Assembly (NCBI RefSeq): GCF_005862235.1
Contig: NZ_VCEK01000002.1
Span: forward strand, 892,534-956,533
DNA length: 64,000 nucleotides
DNA from: Saccharomonospora piscinae
GTDB taxonomy: Bacteria > Actinomycetota > Actinomycetes > Mycobacteriales > Pseudonocardiaceae
Direction: 5' to 3'
Both the position numbers and the translations under genes were made by a program. The notes below the pieces were generated by a model, which was not told where the DNA came from, ran no database searches, and saw only the letters and a program-made list of their open reading frames with translations. Positions 19,216 through 29,745 of the stretch are shown here, in pieces (position 1 is the stretch's first letter; each line of letters starts with the position of its first letter).

Positions 19216-20216
19216 CGCAGTCCCTCCGCGATGCGCCGGGCGTTGGCCAGCAGCATGCCGGCGTAACCGCCCTCAGGGGTGCCGTCGGCGCCGGTGGAGT
19301 CCGAGTACAGCGGGGCACCGAGCCGCGCCTCGCCGCCCCGCGCGCGCACCGCGGCGAGGACGGCGTCCAGGGTGCGGCCCGGCATGCTCGTCTCCACGAA
19401 CACCGACGGCACGCGCCGCTCGGCCACCACGTCGGCGACCCGGTCGAGGTCGGCGGTGCTCGCCTCCTGCTGCGTCGAGATGCCCTGGATGGCCACCACC
19501 TCCAGCTCGAAGGCCCTGCCGAAGTACCGGAAGGCGTCGTGGGAGGTCACCAGCACACGCCGCTGCTCGGGGATGTCCGCGAGTTCGGCGCGCACCTGGC
19601 CCGCCAGCTCCAGTACCCGCTCGCGGTAGTCCGCGCCGCGCCGCCGGTAGTCGTCGGCGTGCGCGGGGTCGAGGGCGGCGAGCCGGGCCGTGATCGCGTT
19701 GACGACGTGGACCCACAGGCGCGGCTCGAACCACACGTGCGGGTCGTACTCCTCCTCGGGCGCCGAGCCCGGCGGTGGCGACAGCAGGTCCTCCGGCGGG
19801 ACGGCCTCACCCGCGTACAGCACCGGCGTCGACTCCGACACCGCGTCGAGCGTCCGCATCAGCGAACCCTCCAGGTACAGCCCGACGGCCACGACCGCGT
19901 CGGCGCGCCGCAGCTCCCGCAGGTCACTCGCCTTCGCCTGGTAGAGGTGCGGATCGACACCGGGGCCCATCAGCCGCACGGTGGAGACGTCGCGGCCTCC
20001 GACGGCCCTGACCGCGTCGTCGACGAAGGTGGTGGTGGTCACCACCCGCAACGCCGAGCCGGGACCGGCTCCCGCCGTCGCGGGGCGCAGCGCATGGGCG
20101 GCGGCAAGGGACACGGCGAGCGTGGCGGTGAGCACGAGCGCCACCAGGGCACGCCGGTCGCGGGCGCGAGCGCGCCCGCGCCCCAGCGCCAGCGAGCGCG
20201 CGTCGTCCAGGCTCAC
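19212..20216 (-). CDS. mntA: Manganese/zinc-binding periplasmic-type protein (TroA family)
   Basis: 334-aa exported solute-binding protein of cluster A-I. N-terminal hydrophobic segment ~residues 22-40 with no lipobox Cys, so it may remain anchored by an uncleaved helix or be cleaved by signal peptidase I. Ligand pattern: His in GVDPHLYQ, His in YDPHVWFEP, Glu in VFVETSMPGR and Asp in PLYSDSTG, plus IQGISTQQEAS. This H-H-E-D set and the GTPEGGYAGM ending resemble Bacillus MntA and differ from ZnuA, which has a His-rich loop that is missing here (an acidic PEEEYD loop instead). Manganese is thus preferred. GTG at 20216 has an ideal AGGAGG. Confidence 0.82.
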   Translation of the reverse strand: MSLDDARSLALGRGRARARDRRALVALVLTATLAVSLAAAHALRPATAGAGPGSALRVVTTTTFVDDAVRAVGGRDVSTVRLMGPGVDPHLYQAKASDLRELRRADAVVAVGLYLEGSLMRTLDAVSESTPVLYAGEAVPPEDLLSPPPGSAPEEEYDPHVWFEPRLWVHVVNAITARLAALDPAHADDYRRRGADYRERVLELAGQVRAELADIPEQRRVLVTSHDAFRYFGRAFELEVVAIQGISTQQEASTADLDRVADVVAERRVPSVFVETSMPGRTLDAVLAAVRARGGEARLGAPLYSDSTGADGTPEGGYAGMLLANARRIAEGLR

Positions 20217-20243
20217 CGGTCCTCCTTTTTCGCCGTGCCGAAA

Positions 20244-20264
20244 TTCAGGATAAGGACTACCCAA
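20244..20264. promoter_or_regulatory. Possible DtxR/MntR-type operator upstream of metal transporter
   Basis: The stretch from TTCAGGATAAGG to ACTACCCAA is the only AT-rich, partly dyad-symmetric segment just upstream of the transporter operon. It shares roughly half of its positions with the actinobacterial DtxR-family consensus, so this is a weak call made mainly from position. No regulator gene is adjacent. Confidence 0.25.
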
Positions 20265-20475
20265 CATCGCTGTCGAGGTGGGCCCGCCCGGCGGCGCCGT
20301 GGCCGATCCCGGCGGGTACCCGGCAGGGCACCCGCTCACCGCGGCCGCAGCCGCGACCCCCGGACCGGGCGAGGTGGGGCACACCCCGGAACACGCCCGC
20401 GACCGGCATCGTTTTCCTTGCGGGGAGGTCGGCCGGTCGAGCCGGACCAGACCCCGCGACTAGGAGGCAGAGCAC

Positions 20476-21342
20476 GTGCACAGCCACCGCAACGGGTTGA
20501 AGACGGCGTTGCTGCTCGGTCTGCTCAGCGCCATGATCGTGGCGATCAGCGGACTGTTCGGCAGGGGCGCGCTGGTCATCGGCCTGCTCATCGCGCTCGC
20601 CGTCAACGGCTACGCCTACTTCAACTCCGACAAGCTCGCGCTGCGCGCCATGCGGGCCCGCGCGGTCTCCGAAGCGGAACAGCCCGCGATGTACCGGATC
20701 GTGCGAGAACTCGCCACGTCCGCGCGGCAGCCCATGCCCCGCCTCTACGTCAGCCCCACCCAGGCACCCAACGCGTTCGCCACCGGCCGTAACCCCCGCA
20801 ACGCGGCGGTGTGCTGCACCACCGGCATCCTGCAGCTGCTCGACGAGCGCGAGCTGCGGGCGGTCCTCGGCCACGAGCTGTCCCACGTCTACAACCGCGA
20901 CATCCTCATCTCCAGTGTCGCGGGCGCACTGGCCAGCGTGGTCAGCTTCCTCGCCAACATGGCGTTGTTCGCCGGGCTGTTCGGCGGCAACCGCGACGGC
21001 GGCAACCCCATCGCCACGCTGCTGCTCGTGTTCCTCGGGCCGGTGGCCGCCGGGATCGTGCGCATGAGCGTCAGCCGGTCGCGCGAGTACCAGGCCGATG
21101 CCTCGGGTGCCGAGCTGACCGGCGACCCGCTGGCGCTGGCGTCCGCGCTGCGGAAGCTGCAGCGGGGCACGCAGGCGCTCCCGCTCGCGCCCGAGCCGAA
21201 GGTGGTGTCGCAGTCGCACCTCATGATCGCGAATCCGTTCCGGCCCGGTGAGCGGCTCTCCCACCTGTTCTCCACCCACCCGCCGATGGACGAGCGGGTA
21301 CGCAGGCTGGAGGAGATGGCCAAGCGCCCGTTCCGGCCCTGA
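20476..21342 (+). CDS. htpX: Membrane-bound zinc metalloprotease HtpX (M48)
   Basis: 288-aa inner-membrane protease of membrane-protein quality control. Two N-terminal membrane spans (residues ~10-50), then the zinc motif HELSH (His133-Glu134...His137) in [13 protein letters not shown], two further hydrophobic segments (~150-205), and the third-ligand region [17 protein letters not shown]. The C-terminal [15 protein letters not shown] is characteristic of HtpX. GTG start with AGGAGG 7 bp upstream. Its catalytic domain faces the cytoplasm. The gene stands alone, divergent from the metal-transporter operon and convergent with rmlA. Confidence 0.93.
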   Translation: MHSHRNGLKTALLLGLLSAMIVAISGLFGRGALVIGLLIALAVNGYAYFNSDKLALRAMRARAVSEAEQPAMYRIVRELATSARQPMPRLYVSPTQAPNAFATGRNPRNAAVCCTTGILQLLDERELRAVLGHELSHVYNRDILISSVAGALASVVSFLANMALFAGLFGGNRDGGNPIATLLLVFLGPVAAGIVRMSVSRSREYQADASGAELTGDPLALASALRKLQRGTQALPLAPEPKVVSQSHLMIANPFRPGERLSHLFSTHPPMDERVRRLEEMAKRPFRP

Positions 21343-21387
21343 CCAGGAGCCGGGACCGCGCGCGGCCGGTTCGGCCGTGTCAGGCGT

Positions 21388-22704
<1,317 letters not shown>

Positions 22705-22715
22705 GAGAAGTTTCG

Positions 22716-22731
22716 GTACCCCCTGGGGTAT
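22716..22731. promoter_or_regulatory. CstR/CsoR-type operator 2
   Basis: GTACCCCCTGGGGTAT, almost perfectly palindromic and matching operator 1, lies between the repressor gene and the persulfide dioxygenase gene. A second promoter under the same repressor, serving the downstream structural genes, is likely. Confidence 0.75.
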
Positions 22732-22758
22732 CCACAACCACGTCGAAAGGCGAGCACG

Positions 22759-24180
22759 ATGACACGCACTGAAACCCGCGACACCGACTCGGCACTGCCC
22801 GGCGGTCTCGCGGTCGAGATCGTCGAGACCTCGTCGCTGGGCGATCGCAGCTATGTCGCCTCGGACGGCGAGCTGGCCGTGGTCGTCGACCCGCAACGCG
22901 ACGTCGACCGCGTACTCGCGGCGGCGGGACGGCTCGGCTCGCGCGTGGCGCTGGTGCTGGAGACCCACGTCCACAACGACTACGTCTCCGGTGGCCTGGA
23001 ACTCTCGCGTCTGACCGGCGCCGAGTACGCGCTGTCGGCCGACGACGAGGTGCCGTTCGCGCACCGCGGGCTGAGCGACGGCGAGGTCGTCGAGGTCTCT
23101 CCGCGCCTGCGGGTGCGCGCCGTGGCCACGCCCGGGCACACCTTCCACCACCTGTCCTACGTCCTGGAGGGTGACGAGGGCCCGGTCGGCGTGTTCACCG
23201 GCGGTTCCCTCCTCTACGGCACCACGGGCCGCACGGATCTGCTGGGCGACGAGCACAGCGAGGTCCTGGCCCGCCACCAGCACGCCTCCGCGCGCAGGCT
23301 CGGCGACGAACTCCCCGACGGCACCCGGATCTGGCCCACCCACGGATTCGGGAGTTTCTGCTCGGCGGGACAGGCGGAGGGTGATTCCTCGACCATCGGC
23401 GACCAGCGCCGCTCGAATCCCGCGTTCACCCTGGCCGAGCACGAGTTCGTGGAGCAGACCCTCGCCGGTCTCGACGCCTACCCGGCCTACTACGCGCACA
23501 TGGGGGTGCGCAACACCGCGGGACCGGAGCCGCTGGACCTGCGGGCGCCGACGCGGGCCGACGCGGACGAACTGCGGCACCGGCTCGAATCCGGCGAATG
23601 GGTCGTCGACCTGCGGTCGCGCAAGGCCTACGTGAAGTCGCACCTCGCCGGCACCGTGGGGCTCGGGCTCGACGGCCCGATGGCGACGTGGCTCGGCTGG
23701 ATGATCGACTGGGGCGCTCCGGTCACCCTGCTCGGCGAGACGTCGGACCAGGTGGCGCAGGCACAGCGGGAACTCGCCCGGATCGGCATCGACCGGATCG
23801 CCGCCTCGGCCGCCGGAACGCCGGAGGAGCTGGCGGCCGACGCGGATCAGCTCCGCACCCTGCCGGTGGCCACGTTCGCCGACCTCGCCGCCGCCCGCGA
23901 CGGCGGCGCGCGGGACCTGCCCGCCCCCGAGGTGGTGCTGGACGTGCGCACCACCAACGAGTTCACCGCCGCGCACGTGCCGGACGCGGTCCACATCCCG
24001 CTCTACGACATCGCGAGGCGGGTCGACGAGGTGCCACCCGGCGCGGTGTGGGTTCACTGCGGCAGCGGCTACCGCGCGACCGCCGCAGCGTCGGTGCTGG
24101 CCAACGCGGGCCGCACCGTGGTCCTGATCGACGACAAGTTCGACAACGCCTCCGACGCGGGCGTCCCCCTGGAATCCTGA
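22759..24180 (+). CDS. Persulfide dioxygenase-rhodanese fusion (CstB-like)
   Basis: 473 aa, three domains. Residues ~15-255: metallo-beta-lactamase fold of the ETHE1/persulfide dioxygenase type, with iron-ligand motif THVHNDYVSG (His70, His72, Asp74), ATPGHTFHHLSY and WPTHGFGSFC. Residues ~270-365: a rhodanese domain without active-site Cys (LLGETSDQ). Residues ~375-470: a rhodanese domain with the catalytic loop HCGSGYRAT (Cys434). Such fusions oxidise glutathione- or low-molecular-weight-thiol persulfide to sulfite and can pass sulfane sulfur on to make thiosulfate. In this organism mycothiol persulfide is a plausible substrate (inference). First structural gene after operator 2. Confidence 0.85.
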   Translation: MTRTETRDTDSALPGGLAVEIVETSSLGDRSYVASDGELAVVVDPQRDVDRVLAAAGRLGSRVALVLETHVHNDYVSGGLELSRLTGAEYALSADDEVPFAHRGLSDGEVVEVSPRLRVRAVATPGHTFHHLSYVLEGDEGPVGVFTGGSLLYGTTGRTDLLGDEHSEVLARHQHASARRLGDELPDGTRIWPTHGFGSFCSAGQAEGDSSTIGDQRRSNPAFTLAEHEFVEQTLAGLDAYPAYYAHMGVRNTAGPEPLDLRAPTRADADELRHRLESGEWVVDLRSRKAYVKSHLAGTVGLGLDGPMATWLGWMIDWGAPVTLLGETSDQVAQAQRELARIGIDRIAASAAGTPEELAADADQLRTLPVATFADLAAARDGGARDLPAPEVVLDVRTTNEFTAAHVPDAVHIPLYDIARRVDEVPPGAVWVHCGSGYRATAAASVLANAGRTVVLIDDKFDNASDAGVPLES

Positions 24181-24206
24181 CCCCTCCCCGAGGAGCCCTT
24201 TCACCG

Positions 24207-24782
24207 ATGACACAGATCGACACGACCCGGCTGCGCACCCTGCTGACCGGGAAGACATCCCTGCGGCTGATCGACGTCCGCAGCCCGGGCGAGTTCGCCG
24301 CCGAGCACATCCCCGGCTCGGCCAACGTCCCGCTCGACGTGCTCCGCGCGCGCCAGGACGAGTTGACCGTGCGCCACGACGACCCGATCGTGCTGGTATG
24401 CGCGTCCGGGGGCCGGGCCGAGCAGGCGAGGACGTTGCTGCACCAGGCAGGAGCCGAGCCGACCGTCCTCGCCGGTGGCCTCGGCCAGTGGGAACGCGAC
24501 GGCGGTGACGTCCGGCGCGGGCGCGGCGCCTGGGCGATGGAGCGCCAGGTGCGGCTCGCGGCGGGCACGCTCGTGCTCAGCGGCGTGCTCGGCAGCATCG
24601 CCTACCGGCCCCTGAAGTGGCTCGCCGGGTTCGTCGGCGCCGGCCTCACCGTCGCGGCGGTGACGAACACGTGCGCGATGTCGCGCGTGCTGGCGCTGCT
24701 GCCGGTGAACCGCCGCGCGGCCGGCGCACCGGACGCGCACGTGGCCGAGGTGACGGAGCCCCGAAGCCCCCTGAGCCGATGA
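24207..24782 (+). CDS. Rhodanese domain-DUF2892 membrane protein
   Basis: 191 aa. Residues ~5-105 are a single rhodanese domain with LIDVRSPGEFAAEHIPGSANVPL and active loop VCASGGRAEQA (Cys65), then two hydrophobic segments (residues ~112-155, LAAGTLVLSGVLGSIA and GFVGAGLTVAAVTNTCAM) of the DUF2892 type, including a membrane cysteine. It may handle sulfane sulfur at the cytoplasmic face of the membrane. ATG at 24207 after GAGGAG. Ends in an ATGA overlap with the TauE/SafE gene, so expression is coupled to export. Confidence 0.82.
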   Translation: MTQIDTTRLRTLLTGKTSLRLIDVRSPGEFAAEHIPGSANVPLDVLRARQDELTVRHDDPIVLVCASGGRAEQARTLLHQAGAEPTVLAGGLGQWERDGGDVRRGRGAWAMERQVRLAAGTLVLSGVLGSIAYRPLKWLAGFVGAGLTVAAVTNTCAMSRVLALLPVNRRAAGAPDAHVAEVTEPRSPLSR

Positions 24783-25570
24783 CGGTGGTGCTGCCCGCGG
24801 CGCTGGCTGGCGCCGGTATCGGCGCCGTGCTGGGCGCGTTGGGCGCGGGCGGCGCCATCCTCGCCGTGCCCGCCCTGGTCTACGGGGTGGGCCAGCCGCT
24901 GGCGGTGGCGATTCCGACCTCGCTCGCGGTGGTGGCCTTGTCGTCGCTGGCCGCGTTGCTGCCGAAAAGCCGGCGCGCGGTGGTGCGGTGGCCGGTGGCA
25001 CTGGTGTTCGGTGCCGCCGGAGTGCCCGCCACGTTCGCGGGCGCGGCGCTGGGCGGCCTGCTCCCGCAGCGCTGGCTGCTGCTGGCGTTCGCCGCGCTCA
25101 TGGTGGTCGTCGCCGTGCGCATGCTGCGCGGCGGCGGCGACCACGCGGGTGCGTGCCGCACCAGCGACGGCAGCGTCAACTGGCGCAGCTGCCTGCCGAA
25201 GGCCGTCGCCGCGGGCGCCGCCGTCGGCCTCCTCACGGGCCTGTTCGGCGTCGGCGGCGGCTTCGTCATCGTCCCCGCGCTGGGCCTGTTGCTGGGCCTC
25301 ACCTCCCACGAGGCCGTCGCGACCTCGCTGGTCGTGGTGGTGCTCAACTCCCTGTCCGGGCTCGTCGCGCACGCCGACGCCGTCGGCGACATCGACCCCG
25401 GCGTGTTCGCGGCGTTCGCCACGGCGGCTCTCGTGGTGGCCGCCGGGGCCGCCACCGTGTCGAGCCGCGTTCCCGCCCGCGTGCTGCGCACCGGCTTCGC
25501 CGTCGTGGTGCTCGCGGTGGCGGCGTTCGTGGCTGTCGCCGCCACCGTCGCTCCGGAGTCGCTGGGTTAG
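24779..25570 (+). CDS. TauE/SafE family sulfite/organosulfonate exporter
   Basis: 263-aa integral membrane protein with about eight hydrophobic segments in two related halves, each starting with a Gly-rich helix (GAVLGALGAGGAILAVPAL and TGLFGVGGGFVIVPAL), the hallmark of TauE/SafE exporters. In cst-type operons such proteins are thought to expel sulfite made by the dioxygenase. ATG overlaps the rhodanese stop; the TAG stop overlaps the stop codon of the convergent DUF4232 lipoprotein gene, leaving no room for a terminator outside coding sequence. Last gene of the sulfide-detoxification operon. Confidence 0.85.
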   Translation: MTVVLPAALAGAGIGAVLGALGAGGAILAVPALVYGVGQPLAVAIPTSLAVVALSSLAALLPKSRRAVVRWPVALVFGAAGVPATFAGAALGGLLPQRWLLLAFAALMVVVAVRMLRGGGDHAGACRTSDGSVNWRSCLPKAVAAGAAVGLLTGLFGVGGGFVIVPALGLLLGLTSHEAVATSLVVVVLNSLSGLVAHADAVGDIDPGVFAAFATAALVVAAGAATVSSRVPARVLRTGFAVVVLAVAAFVAVAATVAPESLG

Positions 25571-26283
25571 CGCCCGCCCGCACCGGCCTCGATCGTCGAG
25601 ACCGAGAGCTGGTCGCGCACAGCGCCGCTCGCGCACCCCGTCCCCGGCGACTCGACGAACAGCGAGGCGGTCTCCTGCGGCGGGTAGATCCGCAGCCCGC
25701 GCACGTCCGTCGGGTGGCAGGTGGACTCGTCGTAGTTGCGCACCTGCGTGAAGCCGACATCGGCGTGGGCCACCTCGCCCGGGCGCAACGTCAGCGCCGC
25801 GCCCTTGCCGCCCGTGTGCATGGCGGCCTCGCCGACCTGGTGCCCGTCGTCGCCCGCGACGTACGACACGCCGGGGAACCCGTGCAGCACGCACGGCACG
25901 TCTCCGACGTTGGTGAACCGCAGCGGCCGGTACACCGTGCCCGCCGCGCCACCGCCCTCGCCCAGGGTCAGGGACAGATTGCCGGACGCGCAGTAGTCGG
26001 GATCCTGCGGTGGTCGCGGAGGAGCCTGCGTGCGCTCCGGTTCCGCCGATTCCGGCTCGGCGGCGGGCGTGCCGGGCGGCGCGGTGTCCGGGGTCGACCC
26101 GACCTGCGCCCTCAGCTCCGAGGGCGACTCCGACACCGGCTCGGCCACCGGTGCCTCCGACGTCGCGCCGGTGCCCTCGGCCGCGCCGGTGTCGGATGCC
26201 TCGGTCCCGCTGCCGCACGCGGTCAGCGCCAGCGCCGTACCCACCGCGACCAGCAGTCTGCGAACTCTCGTGTCACGTGTCAT
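25567..26283 (-). CDS. DUF4232 lipoprotein
   Basis: 238-aa predicted lipoprotein. Lipobox LTAC (Cys23) after MTRDTRVRRLLVAVGTALA; then ~60 residues of Ser/Thr/Glu/Pro linker; then a C-terminal domain (~95-238) with CASGNLSLTLGEGGGAAGT, RFTNVGDVPCVLHGFPGVS and ALTLRPGEVAHADV, the pattern of DUF4232, a beta-rich exported domain of unknown function. Conserved cysteines could form disulfides. ATG at 26283 chosen because it starts the signal peptide; the longer upstream frame adds nothing signal-like. Confidence 0.8.
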   Translation of the reverse strand: MTRDTRVRRLLVAVGTALALTACGSGTEASDTGAAEGTGATSEAPVAEPVSESPSELRAQVGSTPDTAPPGTPAAEPESAEPERTQAPPRPPQDPDYCASGNLSLTLGEGGGAAGTVYRPLRFTNVGDVPCVLHGFPGVSYVAGDDGHQVGEAAMHTGGKGAALTLRPGEVAHADVGFTQVRNYDESTCHPTDVRGLRIYPPQETASLFVESPGTGCASGAVRDQLSVSTIEAGAGGR

Positions 26284-26488
26284 CACGGCCACACCCCCAT
26301 CTACTCGTGGGTTCTGGCCGGAGGACGTCACAACCCCTCGACGGGGTTGCTCGCCGTGCCGACGACCCCCCGATCGGAGGCGGCTCGTAGGGCTGACCCC
26401 CTCGCGGGTCCGGGGGTCTGCGGGCGTGTGTGGCAGCTCCCGGAACACGATCATGAGTGGCGATCCCGATGTTCGACGAAGGACCACC

Positions 26489-26965
26489 ATGACCGGCTCT
26501 GTCACCACCGCACCCACCGCCGCCGTCCCACGCCCCGTGCTGACCGCATCCCGAATGTGGCTGGTCGCCGTCGCGGCAGGCGTCTTCGAGACGGTCCTGG
26601 CGGTCGCCGACCTGCTCGCGGAGGGGACGGCCTCGCCCGGCGAGATCGTGGCGGGGGTGGGGGTGCGGCTCGTCGTCTTCGCCGTGGCCGTCTACCTCGT
26701 CGGGTGGCTGCGCCGAGGCCGGAACTGGGCCCGGCTCACGCTGGCGGCGATGCTGGGAGTGATCGGCACGGTGACGCTGCTGATCAACCCGATCCAGTCG
26801 CTGCTCCAGGGCCACGATCCCGTCGCCGCACTCGCGGGCCTCACTCTGGCGGAGTGGCTGTTCACGGCGAGCCGGATCGTGCACCTCGGCGCCGTGGTCG
26901 CCGCGATGGTGCTGATGTTCCGGCCCGCCGCCAACACGTACTTCCGCCGCGACCGTCAGCGGTAG
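26489..26965 (+). CDS. Four-helix membrane protein, unknown
   Basis: 158 aa, not recognised. Four hydrophobic segments at residues ~20-40, 52-70, 80-98 and 125-146 with a short basic C-terminus (FRRDRQR). No motif for transport or catalysis. ATG at 26489 with GGA upstream; it follows a 205-bp gap divergent from the DUF4232 lipoprotein gene. Its stop overlaps the convergent yajQ stop region by ~10 bp. Confidence 0.6.
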   Translation: MTGSVTTAPTAAVPRPVLTASRMWLVAVAAGVFETVLAVADLLAEGTASPGEIVAGVGVRLVVFAVAVYLVGWLRRGRNWARLTLAAMLGVIGTVTLLINPIQSLLQGHDPVAALAGLTLAEWLFTASRIVHLGAVVAAMVLMFRPAANTYFRRDRQR

Positions 26966-27447
26966 TTCGTGAACTGCAGCGCGATCCCGAAGTCCTTCTC
27001 CTTCAGCAACGCGATGACGTCCTGCAGGTGGTCCTTCTTCTTCGCGGACACCCGCAGCTGGTCGCCCTGGATCTGCGCCTGCACACCCTTCGGGCCCTCG
27101 TCGCGGATGAACTTGGCGATCTTCTTCGCCTTGTCGGTCTCGATGCCCTCCAGGATCGTGCCCGCCACCTTGTAGATCTTGCCGGACACGGCGGGCTCAC
27201 CGGCCTCGAACGCCTTCAGCGAGATGCCGCGCTTGACCAGCTTCTCCTTGAAGACCTCGACCGCGGCCTCCACGCGCTTGTCGGTCTCGGCCTCGATCAC
27301 CACCGTGTGCTCGCCGGACCAGTCGATCTTGGCCCCGGTGCCGCGGAAGTCGAACCGGGTGGACAGCTCCTTGCCCGCCTGCTTCACCGCGTTGTCCACC
27401 TCCTGGCGGTCGACCTTGCTCACGACGTCGAAAGAGGGATCGGCCAC
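26956..27447 (-). CDS. YajQ family nucleotide-binding protein
   Basis: 163 aa, the usual size of the UPF0234/YajQ family. It starts [21 protein letters not shown] and contains the two ferredoxin-like repeats ([40 protein letters not shown]) and the ending [12 protein letters not shown]. Some family members bind cyclic di-GMP and act with a transcription factor; others bind RNA or tRNA, so the role here is open. GTG at 27447 chosen for the family start and GAGG spacing. A c-di-GMP phosphodiesterase-like gene lies 7.5 kb away. Confidence 0.92.
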   Translation of the reverse strand: MADPSFDVVSKVDRQEVDNAVKQAGKELSTRFDFRGTGAKIDWSGEHTVVIEAETDKRVEAAVEVFKEKLVKRGISLKAFEAGEPAVSGKIYKVAGTILEGIETDKAKKIAKFIRDEGPKGVQAQIQGDQLRVSAKKKDHLQDVIALLKEKDFGIALQFTNYR

Positions 27448-27564
27448 GTCACACACCTCGTTGTTTCGGCAGTTGGGATGGCTCCACCCTAGTCACTGCC
27501 AACCCCGCCGACCGGGCAAGGAAGGTGTTCGCTATCCTGGACGCCGACCGGGACGACCGGTCCT

Positions 27565-27646
27565 GGCGGGTTACCCGAGTGGCCAAAGGGATCTGACTGT
27601 AAATCAGACGGCTCAGCCTACGGGGGTTCGAATCCCTCACCCGCCA
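27565..27646 (+). tRNA. tRNA-Tyr (GTA)
   Basis: 82-nt cloverleaf: acceptor GGCGGGT pairs with ACCCGCC plus discriminator A; T-arm GGTTCGAATCC present; class II size with extended variable arm, as expected for bacterial tRNA-Tyr. Anticodon GTA at 27599-27601. The CCA end is not encoded. Confidence 0.95.
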
Positions 27647-27655
27647 CAACAGCCG

Positions 27656-27691
27656 AAACGCCCCGCTGACCACCAGGTCGGCGGGGCGTTT
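27656..27691 (+). terminator. Intrinsic terminator after tRNA-Tyr
   Basis: Perfect 11-bp stem AAACGCCCCGC / GCGGGGCGTTT (27656-27666 with 27681-27691) with loop TGACCACCAGGTCG that can pair further; ends in TTT. It closes the tRNA-Tyr transcript 10 bp after the tRNA. Confidence 0.8.
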
Positions 27692-27729
27692 GCCGTGTGA
27701 GGCCCGGACACGCCGCTAGGGTGCTCGCC

Positions 27730-28122
27730 ATGCGACTGCACCTGGCCGCGCTGGTGGTGGACGACTACGACCCCGCCATCCGGTTCTTCGTCGATGCGCT
27801 GGGCTTCGAACTCGTCGAGGACACGCCGTCGCTCACGAACGACGGCCGCCCGAAGCGGTGGGTCGTCGTCCGGCCGCCCGGCGCGGAGACCGGCATCCTG
27901 CTCGCCCGCGCCGACGGCGCACGCCAGCAGGCCGTGGTGGGAGACCAGTTCGCGGGCAGGGTGGGGTTCTTCCTGCAGGTGGACGACTTCGACGCCGCGT
28001 ACGAGCGGATGGTCGCGGCCGGAGTCGAGTTCGCCACGGAACCCCGCACCGAGGACTACGGGCGGGTGGCGGTGTTCCTGGACATCGCGGGCAACCGGTG
28101 GGACCTGCTCGGCCCCGCGTGA
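27730..28122 (+). CDS. VOC (glyoxalase/bleomycin-resistance fold) family protein
   Basis: 130-aa vicinal-oxygen-chelate protein: two beta-alpha-beta-beta-beta modules, beginning LHLAALVVDDYDPAIRFFVDALGFEL and ending VAVFLDIAGNRWDLLGPA. The first metal ligand position near His4 and the Asp in the last strand (FLDIAGN, where Glu is common) suggest a metal site that may be atypical. Substrate unknown. A TAGGGT box 7 bp before the ATG with no ribosome site suggests a leaderless mRNA. Confidence 0.8.
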   Translation: MRLHLAALVVDDYDPAIRFFVDALGFELVEDTPSLTNDGRPKRWVVVRPPGAETGILLARADGARQQAVVGDQFAGRVGFFLQVDDFDAAYERMVAAGVEFATEPRTEDYGRVAVFLDIAGNRWDLLGPA

Positions 28123-28141
28123 GCCCGGTCGAGCGCCGCTG

Positions 28142-29632
28142 TCACAACGCCGGTTCGGCGTCCGCCCAGGCGTGTTCGGCCTCCAGTTGCGTCGCCAGCG
28201 CCAGCAGGGTCGGCTCCCCACCGAGCCTGCCCACGAACTGCACCCCTAGTGGCAGGTCCTCGGCTGTGCGGTGCAGCGGCAGCGACATCGCGGGCCTGCC
28301 GGTGATGTTGGCCAGCTGGGTGAACGGAACGGGCGCGAGGTTGGCGAGGACCTGGTCGTTCCACGCTTTCGTCTTCGTGAAGGGGCCGGTGAGCCGGAGC
28401 CGCAGCAGGAGCTCACCGCCGAGACGCAACAGCGGCGGCGTGGCCAGTTCGCCGATGCGCACGGGCGGGCGTGCCAGCGTCGGGGTGAGCAGCAGGTCGT
28501 AGCGCTCGTGGAAGTCGGCGAGCGCGCGCGTGTAGCCGTTCCAGCGCGCCCGTGCCTCGGCGTGATCCACGGCGCGCACGGTGCGTGCTGACGCGGCGAG
28601 CAGGCGGTTGTCCACCTCGAACTCCCGGTCGCGGGCACCGGTGTCACGCTTGATCGTCGCGATGGTCAGCGCGGTCTGCGCCGACCACATCGTCATGAAG
28701 TCCCGGGCGAGCGCCACCCCGTCGATGTCCGGTTCGGCGGGCTCGACGTCGTGGCCGAGCTTGCCGAGCAGCGTGGCCGCGTGCTCCACCGCGGCGACGG
28801 CCTCCGCGTGGACGGGCGTGCCGAGGGGAGAGCGGGTGGTGAAGCCGATCCGCAGCTTCGGCGGTGTCCGGCCGGCGAGCTCGGCGTACGAGGTGCCGGG
28901 GACGGCGGCCAGGTACGGTCCGCCGGGGTCGGGAGTCCGCGCCAGCACGTCCAGCATCGCGGCGGTGTCGCGGACGGTGCGCGACACCACTCCGTCCGTG
29001 GCGGCGCCCGCCAGGTGCTCGTCGTGGTCGGGCCCCGCGGGCACCAGACCACGGCCGGGCTTGAGCCCGACCAGGCCGCAGCAGGCGGCGGGGATGCGGA
29101 TGGACCCTCCGCCGTCGCTGGCGCCCGCCACCGGCACCACGCCCGCCGCCACCGCCGCAGCCGAACCCCCGGACGAGCCACCGGGTGTGTGGTCGAGGTT
29201 CCAGGGGTTGCGACTCGCACCGGTGGCCGCGGACTCGGTGATGCCCTTGGTGCCGAACTCGGGCGTGGCCGTCCTGCCGAACGGCACGAGCCCGGCGTCG
29301 AGCCAGCGCCGGACCACCTCGCTGTGCCGCGCGGCCGCGTGGCCGCGCAGGGCCCGGGTGCCGCTGCCGGTCGGCACGCCCGCGTAGTCCTGCTTGAGGT
29401 CCTTGAGCAGGAACGGAACTCCCGCGAACGGGCCCGACAACTCCGTGGCCGCCCTCCGCCTGGCGATCTCGTGCATCGGGTACACGATCGCGTTCAACCG
29501 CCCGTTGACCTGATCGGCCCGGAGCATCGCCGTCGCCAGCAGCTCGGCGGGCGACACCTCCCGCCGAGCCACCAGCTCGGCCAGGCCCACCGCGTCGTAG
29601 CGCCGGTACTCGCCGTACTCGATCGCCGCCAT
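28142..29632 (-). CDS. Amidase (amidase-signature family)
   Basis: 496-aa amidase-signature hydrolase. The Ser-cisSer-Lys triad is intact: Lys77 (FLLKDLKQD), Ser154 ([10 protein letters not shown]) and Ser177 ([11 protein letters not shown]). Ending [20 protein letters not shown] is typical. Similar enzymes include GatA-like amidases, 6-aminohexanoate-cyclic-dimer hydrolase-type and aryl-amidases; no GatB/C is adjacent, so it is probably a catabolic or detoxifying amidase. ATG at 29632 is chosen because homology starts soon after and GGGGCGG precedes it. It stands alone, tail-to-tail with the VOC gene. Confidence 0.88.
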   Translation of the reverse strand: MAAIEYGEYRRYDAVGLAELVARREVSPAELLATAMLRADQVNGRLNAIVYPMHEIARRRAATELSGPFAGVPFLLKDLKQDYAGVPTGSGTRALRGHAAARHSEVVRRWLDAGLVPFGRTATPEFGTKGITESAATGASRNPWNLDHTPGGSSGGSAAAVAAGVVPVAGASDGGGSIRIPAACCGLVGLKPGRGLVPAGPDHDEHLAGAATDGVVSRTVRDTAAMLDVLARTPDPGGPYLAAVPGTSYAELAGRTPPKLRIGFTTRSPLGTPVHAEAVAAVEHAATLLGKLGHDVEPAEPDIDGVALARDFMTMWSAQTALTIATIKRDTGARDREFEVDNRLLAASARTVRAVDHAEARARWNGYTRALADFHERYDLLLTPTLARPPVRIGELATPPLLRLGGELLLRLRLTGPFTKTKAWNDQVLANLAPVPFTQLANITGRPAMSLPLHRTAEDLPLGVQFVGRLGGEPTLLALATQLEAEHAWADAEPAL

Positions 29633-29745
29633 GCACACCGCCCCGCTCGAAGTTCCTCTCGACAGTGACAACGCGCCAGCCGTCCGTGCGTCACGTTCGA
29701 CCGCTGCCGTGACAGTTCGTGAGTCGGCTCGATACCCGGGCTCAC

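Noticed and set aside
16701-20216. ZnuABC zinc importer
   Set aside because: Two permease genes, no His-rich loop, and an E/D ligand pair fit an Mn-type TroA/MntA system better; zinc not excluded.
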